Source of the DNA: Thinopyrum elongatum
Taxonomy: Eukaryota > Streptophyta > Magnoliopsida > Poales > Poaceae
Assembly: GCA_011799875.1 (NCBI GenBank)
Contig: CM022298.1
Span: forward strand, 51,776,434 to 51,840,433
DNA length: 64,000 bases
Direction: 5' to 3'
Position numbers and translations under genes: made by a program. Within the stretch, counting starts at the first letter, position 1. Every line of letters begins with the position of its first letter. This document shows positions 1 through 11,629 of this stretch, piece by piece. The notes under the pieces are model-generated. The model saw only the letters and a list, made by a program, of their open reading frames with translations, made no database searches and was not told the origin of the DNA.

Positions 1-3000
1 GATGTCCCGGTTCTCATGGATGAACTCGATGAGCGCGCTTTCCTATTTCGTATCCATATTAGCAATGATGCTGAACTGCTTGGATGAATCGCCAGGAACA
101 AAATCACCATTTTAGTGTCATCTGCCGATTTAAACTTCAAAACCGGATCATGCTCTGTAGTTGGCTTTTTCAAAGACATCATATCCGCCGGATCAACATT
201 GTCCTTGTAAAACTTTAACTCCTCCGTTGCACATACCGACTCAGCATAAGCCGCATCACCTTCTTCACATTCCAAGGCTATCTTCCGGCTCCCATGTACT
301 GTGATGGTTCCCTTGTAACCCGGCATCTTGAGCTGCAGATAAACATAACAGGGCCGCGCCATGAACTTGGCATAAGCCGGCCGTCCAAACAGAGCGTGAT
401 ACGGGCTATGAATCTTGACTACTTCAAAGGTCAATGTCTTCGACCTAGAATCATGATCATCTCCAAAGGCAACTTCCAGAGCGATCTTACCAACAGGGTA
501 CGCCGACTTACCAGGCACCACACCATAGAAAACTGTATTCGACGGTTTAAGATTTTTCTCTGTCAACCCCATGCGATGGAAAGTTTCGTAATAAAGGATA
601 TTGATGCTGCTCCCTCCATCCATGAGTACCTTGGTAAACTTATACCCTCCAACCTGGGGTGCAACCACCAATGCTAGGTGACCCGGATTATCAACCCGGG
701 GCGGGTGATCTTCCGGACTCCACACGATGGGCTGCTCAGACCAGCGCAAGTAACGGGGAATCGCCGGTTCAACGGCGTTCACTGCCCTTTCATGAAGCTT
801 CTGATCCCGTTTGCATGAATTTGTGGTGAAGACGTGGTACTGCCCACTATTCAACTGCTTTGGGTTACGCTGATACCCAGATTGCTGCTGCTGATTCCCC
901 TGAGCTGACTGTTGATGGTAGCCACCCTGATTGCCTTGATTACCCTGATTACCTTGGAATCCAGAACTAGAACCGCCACCGCCGTAACCCGGCCCATGAG
1001 AACCAGACCCTGAACCACCATTCGGTCCATGATTGTCTTGAAAAAGATTGGAATTTTTATACTCTTTCATGATGTAGCAATCCTTCCAGAGGTGGCCAGA
1101 CGGTCTTTCTCGCGTCCCATGCTTTGGGCAGGGCTGATTTAGCATCTGATCAAGATTAAAGCCTGACCCTCCGGCCCGTGGGGGTGGTTTACCTTTACGA
1201 CGCTGGCCATTATTCTGTGTGTTGGTGTTAGCCACAAAGTCCAAACTATTACCAGCTTTGCGCTTACCATTGCCTCCCTGATTCGCCGGATTATGCTGCT
1301 GTCCTCTAGTGTTGCTGCTCTTCTTTCCCTTTCCTGGCTTGTCATCATCAGACTCGGGGTCCTTGGTACTATCAGAGTCAGCGTACTTAACCAGAGCCGC
1401 CATCAGCTCTCCCATGTCATTGCAGTGGCACTTGAGCCGACCCAACTTCTGCTTAAGAGGTGTAAACCGGCAATTCTTCTCCAACATTATGACCGCTGAA
1501 CCGGCATTGATGCGATCCGATGAGTGTAAGATGGTCGAAACTCGGCGCACCCAAAGGGTTGTGGACTCACCCTCTTCTTGGACACAGGCATCCAGATCCA
1601 CAATTGACATCGGCTGCTTGCACGTATCTTTGAAATTCTGGATAAACCGGGCCTTTAACTCGAACCATGACCCAATGGAGTTGGCAGGGAGCCCCTTCAA
1701 CCAAGTGCGAGCCATTCCATCCAACATCAGGGGAAAATAGTTGGCACATGCCGCATGGCTAACATCTAGCAATTCCATGGCCATGTCAGAACTCTCAATC
1801 CATGCTTCAGGAGGTAAATCGGTTGTATAGTTAGGCACCTTGCGAGGACCCTTAAAATCCTTGCGCAGACGCTCATTACGTATGGCCGGCACTAAACATG
1901 GTACGCCCAAATTCCTAAAGGTTACACCTGGCTCCACCGAAGTTGTCGGACGAATCGGAGAAGGTTGACGGGCCGCATATTGCGCCGCCAGCTCGGCCTC
2001 TCGACGCGCTCTACCTTGATCCACCACGTTCTGAGCATCAGCACCACCGCCCGTCGGGTTATGCCCACGAGGCTGGTTATAGTTCCGCCCACTGCATGAC
2101 ACAGTTGGTTCATCAATATGCCTACTGTAACTCCGGCTTGGGCGAGGGGTGGAATGAATCCGGCTTCGACTGTAAGAATAAGCCTGCTGCTGAACCAATG
2201 CTGTCTGAAGGAGCTCTCTAGCCCTCCGCATCTCAACCGCCGTTGGAGACTCGCCTTCAACTGGGATAGCCGCCAATCGTGATGCCGCAGCGATCATGTT
2301 ATCCAAAGGGTTAGAGTAATGACCCGGTGGTGTTGGCATGTGTTGTGGCGGGATATTGTTTTGACGAGGTGGATCCGTGGTGTGCGGCTGAACCGGCGCT
2401 CCCGTCCCAGGCGTTTCAACCCGGTCCACAACTGGTGGGTTACTGGTTCCTGCTCCAGGCTTGTTAAAGAGGTTCCTCGCCTCTTAAACCGGTGGCAGGC
2501 GAGACTGATGCCTCCTCCTCATGACTTCGTTTGAAGCGTTCTGATCTAGCATGAGCCGGTAAGAGTCCGACTGAATCTGCTGTGCCTGCGCATCCAACGT
2601 AACCCGCTCTGCAGCCATCCTGGCATCTTCAGCTTCCAGGTCTTCCTTAGCTTGAGCTATCTGATCTCGCAATTTCACGACTTCCGCGTTATGCTGATCT
2701 TGATCACCCGGGTTAACCTCTGTCGTCAGCAGTGTTGCCAAGGCGTCTAGTAACCTGGACAAGACTTGAGCCGGCGGGCGCGTAGGGCCTCCTGCCCCGG
2801 CTGCCGTCGCCGCTGCTGACCCGGAAATCAACGCCGCTGCAGTTGAAGAGTGCTGCACTGGCTGCGTACCGGCCAGGAAGATTGCAACCCGGTTCGGCGG
2901 CTCGTAGGGGTCCGGTATACTATCGCCATCGGAACAGCCCCCAAGCCGACCATCTTGCAGTTGGTACAATGACTCGGTTTCACTGGTGGATGACTCGCCA

Positions 3001-3440
3001 TCAGAGTAGACAACTGTCTCACCGTCAAATACCGATTTATCCTCAGATCCCGCACCATTGATGAATCCCACGAAGGCACGACTCATGGCGTGCTGAACTC
3101 GGGCGGGTTTTGCATGCTGAGCCGTCTCGATGATGTCGGTGCAGGTGTCCGGCTCAGGGCCCGGTTCGCCGATCTTGCCAATGAAGACATAAATTCCACC
3201 AAAGGGGACGCGGTATCCGTACTCAATTGAGCAGGACTCGGGGCCCCAGCCTTCGTCGTCGATGTAGAGCTTGCCACGACGACTCTTGGTCATCCGGCCC
3301 ACAGCGTATCCCTTGATCCCTTCGAAGTTGCCTTTCAAGAACTCGAAACCACCGTGCGCTGGCCCCACGGTGGGCGCCAACTGTCGTGGACTTGACACGG
3401 CAGATGTCCTAGTGGAAGGACTTAGTCGTGGAGCCATCAC
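1..3440 (-). pseudogene. gag-protease reading frame of the gypsy element, broken
   Basis: The open frame starts with ATG at 3440, inside the LTR, and runs to an in-frame TAA at 2484-2486. The same frame then reopens immediately and continues as an alanine/glutamine-rich linker, the retrotransposon gag domain (about 1500-1830), a basic low-complexity tract, a Cys/His cluster (about 1090-1140) and an aspartic protease with DGGSSINIL near 600-640. Near 90-115 the frame shifts: the expected protein continues in another frame, which meets a TAG at 44-46. A more likely natural start is the Met near 3290, which precedes a basic Lys-Ser-Arg-Arg stretch; the LTR-located Met is probably incidental. Two lesions make this copy non-functional as it stands. 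It encodes the capsid-like and protease parts of a retrotransposon polyprotein. Confidence 0.85.
3363..3379 (-). promoter_or_regulatory. Primer-binding site of the gypsy element
   Basis: On the minus strand TGGCGCCCACCGTGGGG follows the LTR end after two bases. It has the TGG start expected of a sequence that pairs with the CCA end of a tRNA. Which tRNA was not determined. The long gag frame reads straight through this site. Confidence 0.7.
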
Positions 3441-3918
3441 AACTAGGTTAACTTGAAGGGGTTAAACGGGACAAAGTACACAGAGAGTTTACCCAGGTTC
3501 GGCCCCTCTCAATGAGGTAAAAGCCTACTCCTGCTTTGTGTTGTATTGCTAGGGTTTCGATTACCAGGGAGCGAATACGCTTGACCTAGTTCCCGATTGT
3601 CTCTTCCCCTCCTAAACCGCCGCTGGGTCGTCCCTTTATATACACAGGTTGACGCCCGGCAGTTCACAGAATCCCGGCCGGCTCATAAACGTGTCCGGCT
3701 CGGTATCCACTCTTTCCTATCTTACAATACAAGTCATATACTTATGGCGGTTTACATCTATGGGCCCTAACTTGCCTTTGGGCTTTGGGCCTTCTTATTA
3801 AGTCTCCTTCATAAGTCGCCATCTTCTATGTCTTCATGGGCTTCAATACAGGTAAATCACTATGAGCATAACCCGGCCCCTCCTGGGCGGTTTATACTCA
3901 ATAGTTATATCCCCAACA
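3382..3918 (-). repeat. 5' LTR of the gypsy element (537 bp)
   Basis: The LTR is delimited by TG/CA ends and by the primer-binding site directly inside it. It has a TATA box at 3636-3643 (minus strand). The LTR is compact, which is ordinary for this kind of element. Its partner lies outside the window, so LTR divergence cannot be estimated here. Confidence 0.88.
3636..3643 (-). promoter_or_regulatory. LTR TATA box
   Basis: On the minus strand the string TGTATATAAAGGG lies about 250 bases upstream of the LTR's inner end. This position fits the core promoter for the genomic RNA. It is a motif call only. Confidence 0.6.
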
Positions 3919-4379
3919 CCACGTGTGTTGACCATTAGAAGTTTGCAAATCCCAACTTAAAGTTTACAACTCCCAAGTACTTATCAAAGCATGCATGCAC
4001 AACTTCCATTTCCCAAGTCCCCGTGGAAACGCCAAATGGTCTGGCATCCTATCATCGGCATACACGCCGAATCAAAATACGCGGCTGGAGCAGGCGAATC
4101 GCCGAGCCGTCTTTAAATTGGTACGTCCGTGTGCTCGGGAATTGCTGCACATTCATCCTCATCATCGTCCAACAGAACAAGCCATTCTTCTCTGTGACTG
4201 GGTTTGCCATGGCCCGTGGGGGGAGCTCTGGATGGAAAAAACCAAGGAGCTCTGACCAAGGCAGCGGAAGCAAAAGAGAGGTATAGACGCCTCGCGGCTG
4301 CCACAGGGGCGAGCAGGCACGCGAGGGCTCTGAGAAGCGGAGTCACCCCGGGGCCGACCGGCCTGCGGAGGCCTCCAAC
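3919..4379. other. Intergenic stretch between LTR and coiled-coil ORF
   Basis: No repeat boundary was recognised. A frame opens at 4209 (ATG in CCATGG context) in phase with the ORF at 4380 but stops at a TAG after 25 codons (4284-4286). If the TAG were removed by splicing, the downstream ORF could gain an N-terminal extension; no clear splice pair was assigned. Confidence 0.4.
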
Positions 4380-4877
4380 ATGAGCAGCCACAGGCCCGCT
4401 GAGGACATCGCCGACTGGGCGAAGCTGAGCAATGATGCGTTGGACAAGGTGACATCTCTCATCCACAAACTTATGGATGGCAAGGAGAAGGCGAGCGCTC
4501 TGATCGTCAAACTTATGGATGAGAAGGAGAAGCTATGCATCGAGCGAGACCTCCCCAAGGAGGAGATCGCCCGAATGGAAAAGCTACACGATGACAGAAA
4601 GGCCTTACTGCAGGACGCAGCCGCCGTCATCGTCGAACTAATGGATGAGAAAGAGAAGATCATCACCGAGCGCAACCTCCTGATGGATGAATCCATCACA
4701 GCTTTGAAGCAACATCGTGAAGACATCAAAGAGATCATTGGAGCTCGCGTCGACAAGGATAAAGCCATGGACGCAATGAAGAAGATGGCAGAGTACAAGC
4801 AAGAGGAGAAGATGTTGGTGGAGACGCTGATGAAAAAGATTCAACCCATCATGAACATGGCTGTAAAAATCAAATAG
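4380..4877 (+). CDS. Small coiled-coil protein, unknown function
   Basis: This is a 165-residue frame, rich in Glu, Lys, Met and Asp. It contains three diverged copies of a short motif around LMDEKEK (residues about 31-36, 46-52 and 85-91), separated by helical heptad-like segments, so almost the whole protein is predicted coiled coil. There is no signal peptide, membrane segment or recognised catalytic motif. GC content is clearly higher than in the AT-rich DNA after the stop, which favours real coding. I do not recognise the family; it could be a host gene, a gene fragment, or a protein captured by a transposon. The start is uncertain: the frame is also open upstream after a TAG at 4284. 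The next 550 bases are a degenerate TTAACTGAA tract. Confidence 0.45.
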   Translation: MSSHRPAEDIADWAKLSNDALDKVTSLIHKLMDGKEKASALIVKLMDEKEKLCIERDLPKEEIARMEKLHDDRKALLQDAAAVIVELMDEKEKIITERNLLMDESITALKQHREDIKEIIGARVDKDKAMDAMKKMAEYKQEEKMLVETLMKKIQPIMNMAVKIK

Positions 4878-4889
4878 AGCATCCACCCC

Positions 4890-5425
4890 TATAGTTGTAA
4901 GGGTTTACTGAATCTGCCATCCTATTAAAGGTTAACTGAATTATCCGATGTTAAAAGTAACATCTGCAGTTAACTGAATTTGTCCTAGTGATCAACTTTA
5001 ACTCCTTCTTTACAGTTAACTCAATCTGTCCTGGTGTTAAAAGTTTACTGAAGTTTTCACTTAACTGAAGGAGACATGTTGTTAATACTTTACTGCATTT
5101 TCAGTTGACTGAATGTGTTTACCTGTTGAAATTTAAATCAATCTTTTCAGATCACTTCATCTCTCCGGGTGTAAAGTTTACTGAATTTCTTAGTTTACTG
5201 CATCCGTCCTCGTGTTCAAATTTTAATCAATTTGTACAGCAATCAACAGTTAACTGAATATTCCAGTTATCTATCTCAAGCTGTCCTTGGAGTTCAAAGT
5301 TAACTGAAGTTTTGGGGTTAACTTCATTTGTCCTCCTGTCAATTCTAAATTTAACTCAATCTGTGCTGGTGTGGAAATTTATGTCAATTTGTCTGGGTTA
5401 AATAAATTTGTATCAGAGTCAAATG
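4890..5425 (+). repeat. Degenerate TTAACTGAA-rich tandem tract
   Basis: The core GTTAACTGAAT, often followed by TGTCCT and TGTTAAA, recurs many times with strong decay across about 530 bases, at variable spacing of roughly 30-45 bases. It starts right after the coiled-coil ORF stop and ends about 120 bases before the CACTA element. It looks like an old tandem array; no function can be stated. Confidence 0.55.
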
Positions 5426-5549
5426 TAACTAAATAGCAAAACAACAAAAGCAACATTGATAACTTGTTAACTACATATCGAAGGCACGAACCCAAGTTCA
5501 CATCATACATAAGCAACAAAAACAACATTGATAAATTGCTAACTTATAT

Positions 5550-5800
5550 CACTACTAGGGAAAAGCCTAGCAGTAGCGCTGGTTTTTTGCCTAGCAGTAG
5601 CGCGGGGTGCCGTGCTACTGATAAGGCGCTACATCTAACATGTAGCAGTAGCCCGTGTTGTCCCACGCTACTGCTATACATGGCTAGCAGCAGTGAGCTT
5701 CAGTGCAACGCGCTACTGCTAATAGCTGCAGCGCTTTTAACTAGGACGCGCTACTGGTAAGAGCGCACTGCTGCTAACTTTATTCCCCTCGCTACTGCTA
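5550..5800. repeat. Left terminal inverted repeat and subterminal repeats of the first CACTA
   Basis: The motif AGCAGTAGCGC and its reverse complement GCGCTACTGCT occur repeatedly here, interleaved with short spacers. Subterminal arrays of this kind are the DNA-binding region for the second CACTA protein in En/Spm-type elements (family knowledge). Confidence 0.85.
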
Positions 5801-8800
5801 GTTTTATTAGTTTCTGTTTTTTTTTGCATATTTGTTTTGTATTTGAACAGGCTTTATACAATAACCTTTAGCATATCATACACATACAAATGTAATCATA
5901 GCATATACATACAAATAGTACCATCAAATCATGTCATCATAATAATCATCATCCAACACAAAGTGGTCTCTCGTCATCATCTCGAAAATAGCGATACAAG
6001 TCTCGATTACTTGCAACTACTTCGTCATCCATCTAAACAATGATATATGCAAGAAGAGCTATCACTATGAGTGAGAGCGGAACTATGCAGTACATGAGTT
6101 CGTATCCCTCTCTCGCATTAGCGTGAACCTAAACTAACTACTAGCTGTCGCTTGGAAACCAGAAATATGTACACCTGGGCCTGACACTCCGGCCACTCGT
6201 CATATACTCCTGGCGTAGCACTTCTTCGCCATCGATGATCTATGCACCTGCATCGTCACATGAGTCGATGATATGCAACATATATAGTTGAACAACAGAA
6301 AGATGCAGACTTGGCAAAAATAGAAGCAACATATCATAAGCATAAATAACAAAATTCATCATACCCAAAATGCCCTAACTAGAGTGATCTTCGCTAGTTG
6401 AGGAGGACGGTTTCATTACATCACAAATAAAGTTTCGTCGTGCATAACTCAAAGTTTCATCATACAGAAAGTATGGACTAAACGAACACATTGTCATATA
6501 TCGTCAATCACTCCAACATGTCGTGCCATCCATCCAAGTCAGGGAGATGGTTCCCGAGCATAGTGAAAGGCTTCAGGTCGAGACGCTGAGCGGCTACGCG
6601 TGTTCGGACGTCTTCCCGCGACATTTGCCCTTCCTCACAGAACATCCCTGTTTTTTCGAGGACCTCCTTCATGATGATTTGGGCAAGTTCACGCTGGATG
6701 TGATAGAACTCAGCTCGAAGTTGATGATCCGGGATATCTCCTAGGTTCTTTGCCCATTGCAGAATATGGGCATCGCCGTATGTAGGTGACATGCGAAGGT
6801 TCTGCTGATCCCGTCTGTACTCCAGCATGTGGTGGAGGAGATAGAATCCATCACTAAGAGTACCACTCGGTTGCTGGATGCAGCAGAAGTCGGTCTTATG
6901 GCCGAAGCAGGGACTGCGGTCCCCTTGTCTTCTTGTTCTTGATCTCTCCACCCTATGCGCCGTAGATAAAGATAGCACTGTCGAGAATAGACTTGATGTG
7001 GGTGTAATCCTTTTTCTTCATGTTCTTCGACGAGTCCAAGTAAAGAGCGTGGGAGAATCGGGGGTAAAGGATGATGAGGACGGCGCGCCCGTCGCTGCGC
7101 AAAATAAGTACACCTCAAATTAGCCTCCATCATGCAAATGAATGATTGAAATCGAAGGAAGGATATCCGCGCGGATGACTTACATGGGATGATAAGGCAC
7201 GAGAATCGTCTCCTTGTCCTTATTGGCGACCATGAAATTGGCGATGTAGTCCCACACGTATTCACGGTGCTCTGGGCAGACTGCCAAGAAGGCCTCGTGC
7301 ATTAAGTACGGGTCAGCGACACAGATATAAGGTATGTGCTCAATCCTGATGATGTAGTTCATGTGCAAGGCAAAAAGGCGGAAAAACGTAAAATCTAGCT
7401 TTTTCAAGTGAAACATGTCAAAGATATAATCGAATAGAAGGAAGAACTTCTCCGTGGGTAATGTGTGGACGTACAACCTTTGCCGCGGCACGTTAACCAC
7501 GTAGAGTGGGTATCCTGGATTTTCCATGGCGATTAGGCTTTTCTCTCTCTGCAGCACATCGTCATGAAGTCTCCTTAGATTGCCGTATATGGCCTCTAAT
7601 GCTGCCTTAGGTAGGATCGGATGACCGGGGATATGGTGTTTTGCCGCACTGTAACACCCTGGATTTTGCCCAGTTTCTTTTTCTTTGATTTTGGTCCGGA
7701 TTTGCTTTTCTGTGGCGTAGTAGTTTTGCAACCCGGAGGGATCACCCTTCATTTTTTCTTCCTGAGTGGCTTGCTAACCTCTAAACCATCCCAGGACCAT
7801 GTCATTTCCATCTTGGACCAATCCCAATATTCTTTTTCCTAGGAATATTCCTTTTTTCTATTAGAGGAATAACCCTGTTTGCTCTGGGTTGTGAAGCTAC
7901 CCACATTTCCATCATTCCAAAAATTCCCAAATAACTCTCATAAATTGTTTGGGTCACATCTTGCTCAAATATGTCAAAATCCTTTCTTGCCATGTTTAAA
8001 AATACTTCACAAATATTCCTTTTATCATTCTGCCCTAGCTGCCAAGTCGAGAAGCAAGTACCCTTTATATTTGCTTGCTTGCTCTCAAACTTTTTGTGCA
8101 CTCTTTCCTATCCATATCATTGCCACATGCCAAAATTCAACTTCATTTGGATAATAATCTCTATTGGCTAATTTCCAAAGTTTCTGGTCAACTAGAATCT
8201 TTGTGAAGCAAGTCCTGTCTAGGAGTATCCAAATAAGTTGAAATTTTGCAAGCATATTCATATGCTCAAATCATGACTCTCCACCAAGTTTCAACCCTAT
8301 CCAATGATCTATGTGAGCTTAGCCTCAAATCTTGGTTTCTGGTCAGATTTTCACATCGTGAAGCAACTATATTTTATATTGCTCCATAACTGCTGAAAAT
8401 TTACTAGAACATTCTCATGACAATAAAACCTCTCTCGATAAATTTTGGGATCAATTAATGGAGCCAATATTCCTCTACAATTTTCCCAAGTTTCTGGACA
8501 GTAAGGATGTTTGTGAAACAAGTACCATTTTGGCTTGTCCAATTTGTATGAAATTTTTACAGCATCATCGCCTGTCCAAATCATCATGATCTACCCAATT
8601 TGAGCTCAAGTTGATACTCCTTGTGAGTGCACCTTCCTGATCAAGTTTCTAGACCCAAATGGCAGTTGCAAAGCAAGTAGGTTATTTTGTGGTCCAAATT
8701 CCCTCAAAACCTCCAGGATCATAGTCCTTCCTAAGATAATCACCCCAGACAACACCGTTGACCCCAATCAATTCCCTGTTGATCACCAGTGCACAGCCAA

Positions 8801-9342
8801 GCTTGCTGCAGCAAACTTTACTCGAAGCCTCACATCTCTCCTTGGCTCTTTCTCTTGATCCATCAACTCCCACAGCCCCTATGATGCCGGGACTCATCAC
8901 TAGACAGCTCAGGGCAGACTCTCTTGTCCTCTTCATACCAGTGCCCGTGGTGACTGCCTCCTTGGCATGTTATTTCACGCGCTCTGGCAGCGTTGGCCGC
9001 GCCCTGGGCGTCGGGACGCGTCGGGCAGCTCCGTCTCGGCGAGTTTCGCGCGTCTGGGCGTGACGACCTGACTCCCCGTGCTTCACCCATCGCCCTCGAT
9101 CCCTCTCCCCCTCCAGATTCCTCCTCGCCGCGCCGCAACGATGCTCTCTGCTCCGCTACTGTACCTGCACATGCATCGCCGTATACGGACGAGCTCGAGT
9201 CTTCCAGAGCATGCCAGCGCCCTCTCCGCTCCTCCGTGAAGCTCCTCGACGCCGTATACGGCCAAGCCACGGCTCCCTGCAGCTCCAGTGCGCGGCTAGG
9301 ATTGCCACCACGGCCATCCTCATCCACCCGCGCCGCTGCGGC

Positions 9343-9350
9343 TATAAAAG
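9343..9350 (+). promoter_or_regulatory. TATA box inside the nested LTR
   Basis: TATAAAAG lies in a GC-rich context after a long U3-like region. It is the best candidate for the LTR core promoter on the plus strand. Confidence 0.6.
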
Positions 9351-11623
9351 GGCTCCCGAGTCCCTCTCTACCTCACCATCCTCTCCACCTCGCTCTCCCA
9401 GTTCTCCCCGGCCACTTGCCCGAGCTCCAGGAGCTCCCCTTGCCACCACCGCCGCCATGGCCGCCGCCCCTCCTCTGCTAAATTCGCGGAGTGCCGGCCC
9501 CCTCCCTTCTTTCCTCTACCACCACCAGCCTCCCTGAGCTCCGGCGGAGTCCCCCAACTCCTCCCCTCGGTCGCCGGCGGCCCGCAGCCCCGTGCCAGAC
9601 TCGGCAGAAGCCGCCGTCTGCCGCGGTCATCGCCCCACTCGTCTTAGTGCTCCTCGGTGTTCGTGCTATGCGTGGATGGATGCGCCGTCTTGTCCTGAGC
9701 TTGCCGGTACCCGGAACACCGGAAACGGTGGCCGGAGCCGGTCAGACGAGCGCCGGTGCCGGCACCTCTCCTCTGCTCTGCGGGTGGGCGACGGGAAGAA
9801 GGAGAGGAGCGGGAGGAGAGAGAGAGAGCCAGCGCGGGCCTGGCGCGTCAGCGAGCCAGCTGCTTGGTCCCGCCTCGCCACGGCTGATAAGTGGTGGGGG
9901 GAGCGAGTGGGCCGGCCCAGCTGCGGCAGTAGCTCGCGAGCCAGCTGGCGCTCCGGCTACGGCCAGTTTCGGCCCAATGCGGCCCAGCAGCACAGAGTCA
10001 TTTAATCTTTTCCGCAAAAAAACTACAGAGGACCCGTATGCAAGTATTTATATTACAGAAAGGTCCCTGGTAGTAAAACTGCTACAACTTTTTGATCCTA
10101 ACTCCGATCAAGCCCCCTCCGAGAGAGAACTATTTCTGGCGATTGTTTCTGCAGACTCTCCGCACTCTTTCCCGATGGTTCCTTCATCTCCAGGAAAGCC
10201 ACAACTCTCATCTGCATCACCGCATTGCAATATCATAGTTTAACTATTTATCTTAACAGCAAGTAAGAATAGCTGCGAGATGAATTGGATTATGCAATGC
10301 TTGAGTTAATTCTCGGATAGGAGACTACCATGTTGAGTACCGGGTTATTAGTGACTAGTAGTTTACCCACTCGTTGATACTATAATGTTGAGATCACTGT
10401 TTATGATTATTTTGGATTTCATCCGGTAGTTCGTGGAGATGAGTTAGTAGCAGTGGCTTAAGCATGCTGGTTATCAGAGTGTCGGCCGTGACAGATATTA
10501 TTTGGGGATTAGATAATTCATGGTTGATCTTGAGTCACCTGTCCGGACTTATCCGTGCAGCCACATTTGCCGGTATGGGATGGCCTTGAGTTGGTCTGAT
10601 CGCGTGCTCTTTCACCGGTACCGCCCGACAGGGAAGGTTATGCGTGCGCGCTACCCTGGCCCAGTAGGCGGCGATAGCCTTGTGAGCCCAGTTGAGTTAT
10701 ATGGTACCAGGTCCCCGTTTGGGATAGTTTGTTGGCCACGACGGTGGCAGCTGTCACGCGGTGACACAGGGGCCACCCAGGGCTTGACTCCGGGGGAGGA
10801 TGATTGCCGGTGGTACGATGGGAGAGTCACGGGTCAGGTAGGTTTCGTTGGAGCGATGCTGGTCCACCCGAATGGGATCACGAGGTCAGGTGCTCCATGG
10901 TGTGGGTAAAGTGCGCAACCTCTGCCGAGTGTAAAATCTATTCGAATAGCCGTGTCCACGGTATTGGACAGTCCATCCAGACCTCACTAGGTGATCAACC
11001 ATAGTAGTGATAATGATGGAAGAACTCGTCGTAAGATCAGAAGTACTCGGTGGATCATGAGTATTCTGAGGGTTGTGAGACAACCCGGAAGAGAGTAAGT
11101 TTGTTAGACTTGTCATGCAGATGGAAGCAGGTAATTGATATGTCAGCCATGAGAAGGCTATGAGATGAGTGGTTGGATGACCACATGATTGGAATTGGAC
11201 TTGGCACAGGTTCGGATTGGATCCTGAGAATATTCGGAGAATGGATTAAATATGCTTTACCTTACTGTATTTACTTCAGTAGTTATCTTGCTAGATAACC
11301 AAGCTTGTTAATTTTGACTGCTATGATGTTATCTTGCCTTAATGCTGATGTTTGCTGTGAGCTTGCGAGTACATTCAAAGTACTCACCTGGCGTGTCATG
11401 CCAGTTTGCAGGTGATGCCGTGATTGCTTGCTTGTCGAGGATCCTGAGTTTGCGACCTAGGATACGCGTTCTAGCCAGAGTCCCTACGGACTGGAGTCCA
11501 TCACCGTCGTCGTTGTTCCGCTGCCGAGAGAGTTTCTCCGCTGTTAGCATAGAGCTACCCCGGGCAAGCATAGTGTCGCTGTGCCGATGTAATCCATGTA
11601 CCCTTTGTAACCATATCCATTAT

Positions 11624-11629
11624 AATAAA
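11624..11629 (+). terminator. Poly(A) signal of the nested LTR
   Basis: AATAAA occurs about 100 bases before the 3' end of the LTR on the same strand as the TATA box, which supports the plus orientation. Confidence 0.5.

Larger units (their letters stand above)
1..3918 (-). mobile_element. Ty3/gypsy LTR retrotransposon, 5' part (LTR, primer site, gag-protease)
   Basis: The element reads on the minus strand and leaves the window at the left edge. Going down in coordinate it shows an LTR (3382-3918), a primer-binding site, a gag frame and a retropepsin. The LTR is bounded by TG...CA; its plus-strand left end is TGTCGTGG and its right end is CCCCAACA. Element class follows from the gag-protease order and the protease motif DGGSSINIL, which is typical of the Tat-like branch of plant gypsy elements; the branch is an inference because no reverse transcriptase is in the window. 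The target-site duplication cannot be tested, since the other end is outside; the five bases next to the LTR are CCACG. Confidence 0.9.

Noticed and set aside
294..677. 127-codon plus-strand frame near the left edge
   Set aside because: It is antisense to the protease part of the gypsy polyprotein.
9491..10243. Long plus-strand frame of 250 codons
   Set aside because: It lies wholly inside the TG...CA-bounded LTR insertion, is Pro/Arg/Ala-rich because of GC content, and has no family motif.
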